Positions 58,219 to 64,000 of a stretch of DNA of 64,000 nt are shown here, piece by piece; position 1 is the stretch's first letter, and each line of letters starts with the position of its first letter. Origin of the DNA: Chelonoidis abingdonii (Eukaryota > Chordata > Testudines > Testudinidae). Made by a program: the position numbers and the translations under genes. The stretch spans positions 48,966,440 to 49,030,439 of the forward strand of contig NC_133774.1 of the NCBI RefSeq assembly GCF_003597395.2. Reading direction: 5' to 3'. The notes below the pieces were generated by a model. The model made no database searches, was not told the origin of the DNA, and saw nothing but the letters and a program-made list of their open reading frames with translations.

Positions 58219-58707
58219 GTAGTGTGTGGGGAGTGGTGGTGGTGGTGATGTGGGGGGAAATGTGTTTATATGTCTGAGTATAAAGAGAATTTTCATAACA
58301 TAAATAGATACTATTATCTGAGTATCTGGTGATACTGATGATAGTATCTGGTGCATAATTTGAACTGCACCAGCTGATATAATATGCAAACTTGGTTACT
58401 TTAAGAAAAAAACCCTTTGTGATAAAGGGTTCTTCTAAATAGCTGCTATTCTAGAGTTCAAAACATAAATGTTGTGATGTAGTTAAAGCCTGTAGCGTTG
58501 TTTGTCTAATCTTAAGTTTTGTAGGGAATTTTGACATTTTTAAAGAAACTGTCAGCTTTATATCTTACTTTAGCTTAAATCTACCTTGTGTAATAGTTAT
58601 AAAATAAGCTAAGGAGGGAGTTCTACTAACAGGGGATCCCAAAACCACTGTCTGTGGAGCACTCCTGATAGTTTGTGGAAAGCTGACTGGTTACATGGTG
58701 CTGGTGG

Positions 58708-59508
58708 TGTCATGGTATAATTCCCAAATCTGGACCTTAGCATCCAAAATGGGTACCAGCATGAATCCTCTAAGCTTAATTACCAGCTTAGATCCTGTAG
58801 TGCTGCCCCCAACCAGAAATTCCAGTGTCTGGTACACTTTGTCCCCCAAAAACCTTCCTTGGGGACCCCAAGACTCAGATTCCTTGAGTCTCACAACAAA
58901 GGGGAATAAACCATTTCCCTCCCTAGGTTACCCTGGAAGATACTGTAATTCAAACCCCTTGAATCTAACACACAGAGGAATTTCCCCTTCTCCCCCACCA
59001 ATTCCCTGGTGAGCACAGACTCAATCCCCTTGAGCCTTAACTAGGAAAAAAATCAAACAGGTCTTAAAAAGCAAACTTTTAATAAAAAGAAAGAAAAAAC
59101 ATAAAAATTGTCTCTGTAATTAAGATGAAATATTACAGGGTCTTTTAGCTTATAACAAATGGATAAACAGCCTTATCCAGGAAAAATACAATTTAAAATA
59201 TTTCCAGCCAACTACACATTTGCACATAAAGAAAAAACAAATAAAAAGACTATAACCGCCTTTTTACTTACTCACTATTCTGAATAGATAAGAGACTGTA
59301 GAAGGGAGATTGCAGAAACCTGGTTTCATCTCTAGTCCTGTCCAGGACCCTGAGAGAACAAAGCCAAACCCAAAAAGCCACAAACAAAGGCTTCCCTCCC
59401 TTGAGATTTGAAAGTATTTTGTTTCCTGATTGGTCCTCTGGTCAGGTGTTGTTTGTTAACCCTTTCCAGGTGAAAGAGACATTAACCCTTAGCTATCTGT
59501 TTATGACA
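58708..59508 (-). repeat. Solo LTR of an endogenous retrovirus-type element, antisense (801 bp)
   Basis: The + strand reads TGTCATGGTATAATTCC at the left and CTGTTTATGACA at the right, so both ends carry TGTCAT/ATGACA. A perfect 5-bp duplication ggtgg flanks it (58703-58707 and 59509-59513). There are no viral genes, as expected after recombination between two LTRs. The orientation is inferred from an ATTAAA poly(A)-type signal on the - strand near 59080 and from the general LTR layout. Its right end is included in the later tandem duplication. Confidence 0.88.
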
Positions 59509-59774
59509 GGTGGTTCTCTTAATTTCTAGTTGCTAAATCACAACAAAGAACTAAAAATGCATAAATAGTTTTCATTTTCCTGTAGGTGATTGCCATTGTT
59601 TCCTGATTGGTCCTCTGGTCAGGTGTTGTTTGTTAACCCTTTCCAGGTGAAAGAGACATTAACCCTTAGCTATCTGTTTATGACAGGTGGTTCTCTTAAT
59701 TTCTAGTTGCTAAATCACAACAAAGAACTAAAAATGCATAAATAGTTTTCATTTTCCTGTAGGTGATTGCCATA
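59421..59774. repeat. Exact tandem duplication, 177-bp unit, two copies
   Basis: Copy 1 starts 'gtttcctgattggtcctc' at 59421 and copy 2 starts with the same words at 59598. The unit includes the last ~88 bases of the solo LTR, its ggtgg target site, and ~85 bases of older intron sequence up to 'ggtgattgccat'. By eye the two copies are identical. They part only at 59597 (t) versus 59774 (a). Since the unit crosses the LTR/flank junction, the duplication is younger than the LTR insertion. Confidence 0.95.
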
Positions 59775-59892
59775 GTTTCCATAGGGCTATTTTCCAATAT
59801 GGAATGGGAGGGGAGATGGTCCACAAAGCGCACTCTATTAAGAGATGGTCCGCATTAAGTACAAGTATTTTCAATTTTTTTCAAATACATAC

Positions 59893-61026
59893 TGTGGCAG
59901 GTTGGATCACAGAAACCCTCTCGGGAGCTGCCACCTGATGTGCCAGACTAGTTCTAGCCCTACCTTCCCTGACAACCCAGGACCCTAGCACCCTGTCTTG
60001 CTGAGCCAGACGCTCCCGTCTGCTCCAACAGAGACCCAGTGTCTGAATTACTTGCCCCAAAGCTGGAGCTTTACCTGAAAGCAGCTAACAGAAGTGTTCC
60101 TGTCTTTAACACTCAGATACCCAACTCCCAATGAGATCTAAACCTAAATAAATCTGTTTTACCCTGTATAAAGATTATACAGGATAAACTCATAAATTGT
60201 TCGCCCTCTATAACACTATAACAGTTGTTTGCTCCCGCAGATATTAACACATACTCTGAGTTAATTAATAAGTAAAAAGTGGTTTTGTTAAATACAGAAA
60301 GTAGGATTTAAGTGGTTCTAAGTAGTAACAAACAGAACAAAATAAGTCAGCAAGCAAAATAAAATAAAACGCGCAAATCTATGTCTAATCAAACTGAATA
60401 CAGATAATCTCACCCTCAGAGATGCTTCAGTAAGTTTTTTTTCCTCAAACTGGACACCTTCCAGGCCTAGGCACAATTCTTTCCCCTGGTACAGCTCTTG
60501 TTCCAGTTCAGGTGGTACGTAGGGGATTCTTCATGATGTCCCTTTCTCTGTTCTGTTCCACCCATTTATATATCTTTTGCATAAGGTGAGAATCCTTTGT
60601 CCCTCTGGGTTTCCATCCCCCCTCGCTGGAAAAGCACCAGGCTGAAGATGGATTCCAGTTCATGTGACATGATCACATGTCACTGTAAGACCCCAAGCCT
60701 TCATTCCTCGCAGCCTGACTCACAGGAAGGCTTGCCTGCAAACAGAACCATCCAGTCAATTGTCTGGTTGATGAGAGCCATTAAGATTTCAAACCACCAT
60801 TAATGGCCCACAGTTTGCATAATTACAAGAGGCCCTCAGAGTTATATTTCATATTTCTAGTTTCAGATACAAGAGTGATACCTTTATACAAATAGATGAC
60901 CACACTCAGTAGACAATAAGCTTTGTAATAATACTTCACAAGAGACCTTTTGCATGAAGCATATTCCAGTTACATTATATTCACTCATTATCATTTTTAT
61001 AAAATCATATAGACTGCAACATCACA
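59893..61026 (-). repeat. Solo LTR of a second endogenous retrovirus-type element, antisense (1134 bp)
   Basis: On the + strand the ends are TGTGGCAGGTTGGATC and GCAACATCACA. A perfect 5-bp duplication catac flanks it (59888-59892 and 61027-61031). A TATATAAAT box is readable on the - strand near 60577-60566, about 450 bases inside the - strand start, which sets the orientation. There are no internal genes. The ends and sequence differ from the 58708-59508 LTR, so this is another family. Confidence 0.88.
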
Positions 61027-62092
61027 CATACTATGAGATTATATGTTCTTCTCTTAAGAAATGAAGATACTAGCAAATGACACCAAAATAAGAGTCTCCT
61101 TTTCACTTACATCCATGAGAATATATGATTTTCTCTGATGCCAATGACCAAGTATTGCCACTTGTTAATACCCTTCCACTGATGTCTTTGAACTGACAAC
61201 TTTAAACCTAAGAAACCAGTGCTATGTATTACTTCAAAGTACCTTGGATAACTTTCCCTTTCATCTTATTAATAACATACTGTACTAATTTTTCCTAAGA
61301 ACGTAGCTTTTCATGTTAGAGAGCTTTTGTAAGAGCAGTTTGAGGAAGAATGATAAGCATCATAAGATTAGACAAGACACAAAGCTTTGCTTTATGTGAA
61401 AAGATGCTCCAACATGGAGAGCATTTATTAAGATGCATTTTTTATCAATAGGAATCTGCTGGGTGTACACAATGTTTGACTAGTTTAATTTTTAAAATGG
61501 CTTTTTTTGTTTAGTTTTTTTAATTTTCAAGTAGTAACAATTTAACAGTTCTTTTGGATGTTTCAGGCCATAAATCAATGTTTTCAAGGCAGCAGTAGCA
61601 GCTGTGTCCCTTGTACTTCTCCTGCCACAGAGGTTTGGCCACTTAATCTGTGTTGTGAAAGCCACATTCATGCACTCTGGCCAACAACACCCTTGCTCCT
61701 ACTCTCCCGCTCCCTTCCAAACACACAAATGCCACTTGAAGAAATGGTTGTTCATTTATAAGAGGAGCTGAGTCATCTTCTGAGCTGAGCCATTAGTGCA
61801 TCATCTCCAAAACTTCTCCCCAGTGCAGCACAACCACAGTGGATTATTTGAACATAAGAAACTCTGTGGGAAGGGGTAGAAGGCAGGTTTTTACCCCGAT
61901 AAGAGCACAGGAGTGGGAAGTGATACTGAAATACAGACAGACAAGGAATTTGAAAACTCATATTTGAGAAAAATTAATACTGTCATGGAAAGGTTCAAAT
62001 GCAGTCTCTCTGTAGTTCTGTACTTATGAAGCTTATGTGCATGAGCATGAAGTGACCTCTCTGGGATGAGAAGAGGTGATGAGAATGCTTGT

Positions 62093-62311
62093 GGCTACAT
62101 CTACACTACAGCTGGGATCAACGCTCTGAGATCAATCCACGGATGGTCGATTTAGCGGGTCTACTGAAGACCCACCAAATTGTCAGCAGATCGCTCTTCA
62201 GTTGACCCCCCTTGGTAATTCGACCTAAGGTATGTCAACTCCAGCTACATCATTCATGTAGCTGGAGTTGTGTAGCATAGGTCGACTTACTGCAGTAGTG
62301 TAGATGTAGCC
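62093..62311. mobile_element. Palindromic-ended MITE (219 bp)
   Basis: The ends GGCTACATCTACACTAC and GTAGTGTAGATGTAGCC are exact inverted copies. An internal hairpin ('ccagctacatcattcatgtagctgg', quoted in two halves: ccagctacat / atgtagctgg) lies near 62241-62266. Diverged 'gtcgattta/gtcgactta' words fill the rest. No clear target duplication was found, so the superfamily is open. Confidence 0.85.
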
Positions 62312-62635
62312 TGTGTGTCCTGTATGGGAAGTGTGTCAGTGTTGTGTAATAAGCAGTAACATGCCCAATGCTGACAACTGGAGCCAAAGAAGTCATAGAT
62401 CTGTTGAAGTCACAGAATATATGACCTCTGTGACCAATTTGTATCCTTAGTCATAGAGTTCCATGTTGTCCAACTCCTTCTAAAGTGAGAGCAGATGCAT
62501 TTGGCATTAGAATCCACTATGATACAAATTATTTGAATTCAAAAGAATTTTTCTCTGGGCTTCAAATCTCCCAGCACAAAGAATGTAGTTCGTGGGGGAA
62601 ACATTAATTATAATTGGTTAGTTTTATGTATCTTT

Positions 62636-62745
62636 GAGTTTCTCCTTCTGTAAAATGAGGGTAATGAGACTCATCCCCATTGGAAAGCATTTTGATATCT
62701 ATGGATAAAAAGCACTAAGAGTGAGCTAGCTGGTATTAACACGAT
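62636..62745 (+). mobile_element. MIR SINE remnant
   Basis: 'tctccttctgtaaaatgagg', 'gtaatgagactcatcc', 'aaagcattttgatatctatgg' and 'aaaagcactaagagtgag' follow the MIR 3' half in order. Confidence 0.7.
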
Positions 62746-64000
62746 GATGTGAGTCAATAGGATTCAAACACAATTGTAAAACTCTAGAATTCTAGGACAG
62801 TTCTAGAACAAGTTGCTGGAAACCCCCGAGTTGCTGAGCCTGTGAAGGTAAATGGAAAAAGTCACAATTTTGTACCAGTTTGGAACAATATTACATTGCA
62901 AATCCCAGTCCAAAAATACTGCTGGTGTTAACTAGAGATTTCAGTTCCAACTACATTGAAATCAGTCTCCATGGATACAGTTTTCTGGTTCATCGTATGA
63001 TTTTCTTCAGAATTGAACAAATGTTGTGCTGGATGCTGACATCCTCTTCAAGTTCAGTACCTTGCTCTTAACAGGATTATTTTTGGAGTATGATAATACT
63101 TGGTATAAGTAAAGGTAACAGAATCAGGGCCCCTAGACAGCAGCAGTTTGTTTGATTGCTCCTACTTTTTTGCAGAGTGTATTATAGGAAGCTCAACAGG
63201 CTGTCTGTCTGAAGAGAATACTGAGAATCTTTAAAGCTACTGTATACACCACAAATACGCATTTATGTTCAGTCAGGCAAAACAGACTGGTTACACTGGT
63301 ATTTCTAGTATAAAACAGCCAAAACCTTGTGAAGGACAAGCTTAATAACCAAATAAGAAACTGAGAGATGTTTTCTCGCTGCAAGCTATCCTTCTAAAAA
63401 GGTTCATAAGTTAAAAATAATCTTGCATCCGAGGTCAGCGCTCAGGATTCTGTTTCTCTTGTTACGATTTATAACCTGACTATTTAAAGTTGTTTTTTTA
63501 TACTGTGCTCATCAACTCTGTATCTGAGTGCTTAACAGTGTAGAATTGAATTGGAAGCTCTGCTTTAGTTTGAGTGGGTATTCTTGCTGTCTAAACATAG
63601 AACCTGAGCTACTAAATTGTCAGGTAAGAAAGGAAAAACTGACTTTTAGACTAAATATTTCCAGATAAACAATATTTTCTTTCATGGTTCAATTAAAACT
63701 GACAAATTGAAAAGGGAACTAAAGAAACTTTAGGTTCTTTAGAGAAAAAAGATTCACCTTTACTTCTCGTCAGTCCTCATTGGTAGTGAACTAACATTTT
63801 TTTGTGTAATTTAAAAAATTTTGAGTTCATAATTTGATAGTAATTTGTTCTGAACTTTAAAATGGAAACATTTTTCTAGACGAGCTATAGGCAAAATGTA
63901 GCCTCTCAGCTATGCTCCATTCAATTTATCCTGGATCATTTAATACCTCTAAAGATGTATGGTTTATCTGTTGCAATGATTTAGGCTCATTTGTTGAGTA

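Larger units (their letters stand above)
58219..64000 (+). other. POC5: POC5 intron 3, incomplete
   Basis: It contains two antisense solo LTRs, a 177-bp tandem duplication, a MITE (62093-62311) and a MIR (62636-62745). A candidate acceptor at 61566 followed by 'gccataaatcaatg' reads into a stop after about ten codons and was not accepted as an exon. The intron continues past the window. Confidence 0.65.

Noticed and set aside
61566..61640. Possible next POC5 exon after a TTTCAG acceptor
   Set aside because: In the required phase the reading frame meets a stop after about ten codons and does not resemble POC5.

Overview
This window is vertebrate nuclear DNA, most likely from a turtle (probably a cryptodire). 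The main reason is the repeat content: tRNA-derived SINEs with the 'gggggagggatagctcagtggtttgagc' type of head (quoted here only as a class), many CR1 LINE pieces, non-autonomous hAT elements with 8-bp target duplications, a DIRS-type retroelement, Ty3/Gypsy-type elements and retroviral-type solo LTRs. Gene density is very low, genes are interrupted by long introns, and no bacterial-style operon or phage structure is present. The species call rests on recognising repeat families from memory, not on a search.

The one host gene I can identify is POC5 (centriolar protein), on the + strand. Its CpG-rich promoter lies at about 46.7-47.5 kb. A probable non-coding first exon ends at 47265, the start-codon exon is 50896-50980, and the next coding exon is 58068-58218. 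The remaining exons lie beyond the right edge. The 79 residues' worth of coding sequence seen here (28 + 50 codons and a split Gly codon) match the POC5 N-terminus. The promoter carries a run of CCAAT boxes followed by a TTTGAA element at the spacing typical of late cell-cycle genes.

Layout: 1-2985, DIRS-type element on the - strand, with RNase H, RT and gag-like ORF1 and a SINE inside it; 2986-3515, CR1 3' end; 3.5-14 kb, mostly unannotatable sequence with small DNA transposons (4446-4569, 9601-9961, 10558-10742), MIR and CR1 remnants; 14.1-18.5 kb, CR1 copies, one split by a fold-back hAT element (16355-18034); 20.4-24.3 kb, decayed Ty3/Gypsy element with LTR, primer site, gag, protease, RT and integrase remnants; 24.3-31.3 kb, GC-rich repeat, mariner/Tigger-like MITEs, a hAT with a hairpin, and a solo LTR; 35.0-36.7 kb, L2-like LINE (- strand); 36714-37261, another hAT; 39.1-43.0 kb, LTR retrotransposon with SCAN-like gag and two nested insertions; 43.2-46.7 kb, LTR-like and GC-rich repeats and a SINE; 46.7-64 kb, POC5. 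Intron 2 holds a 1.8-kb antisense CR1. Intron 3 holds two antisense solo LTRs, an exact 177-bp tandem duplication, a MITE and a MIR.

I found no undescribed multi-gene system. The items most worth a second look are the POC5 cell-cycle-type promoter, the identical 177-bp tandem duplication at 59.4-59.8 kb, the fold-back hAT, and the snap-back interspersed repeat at 50.07 kb.
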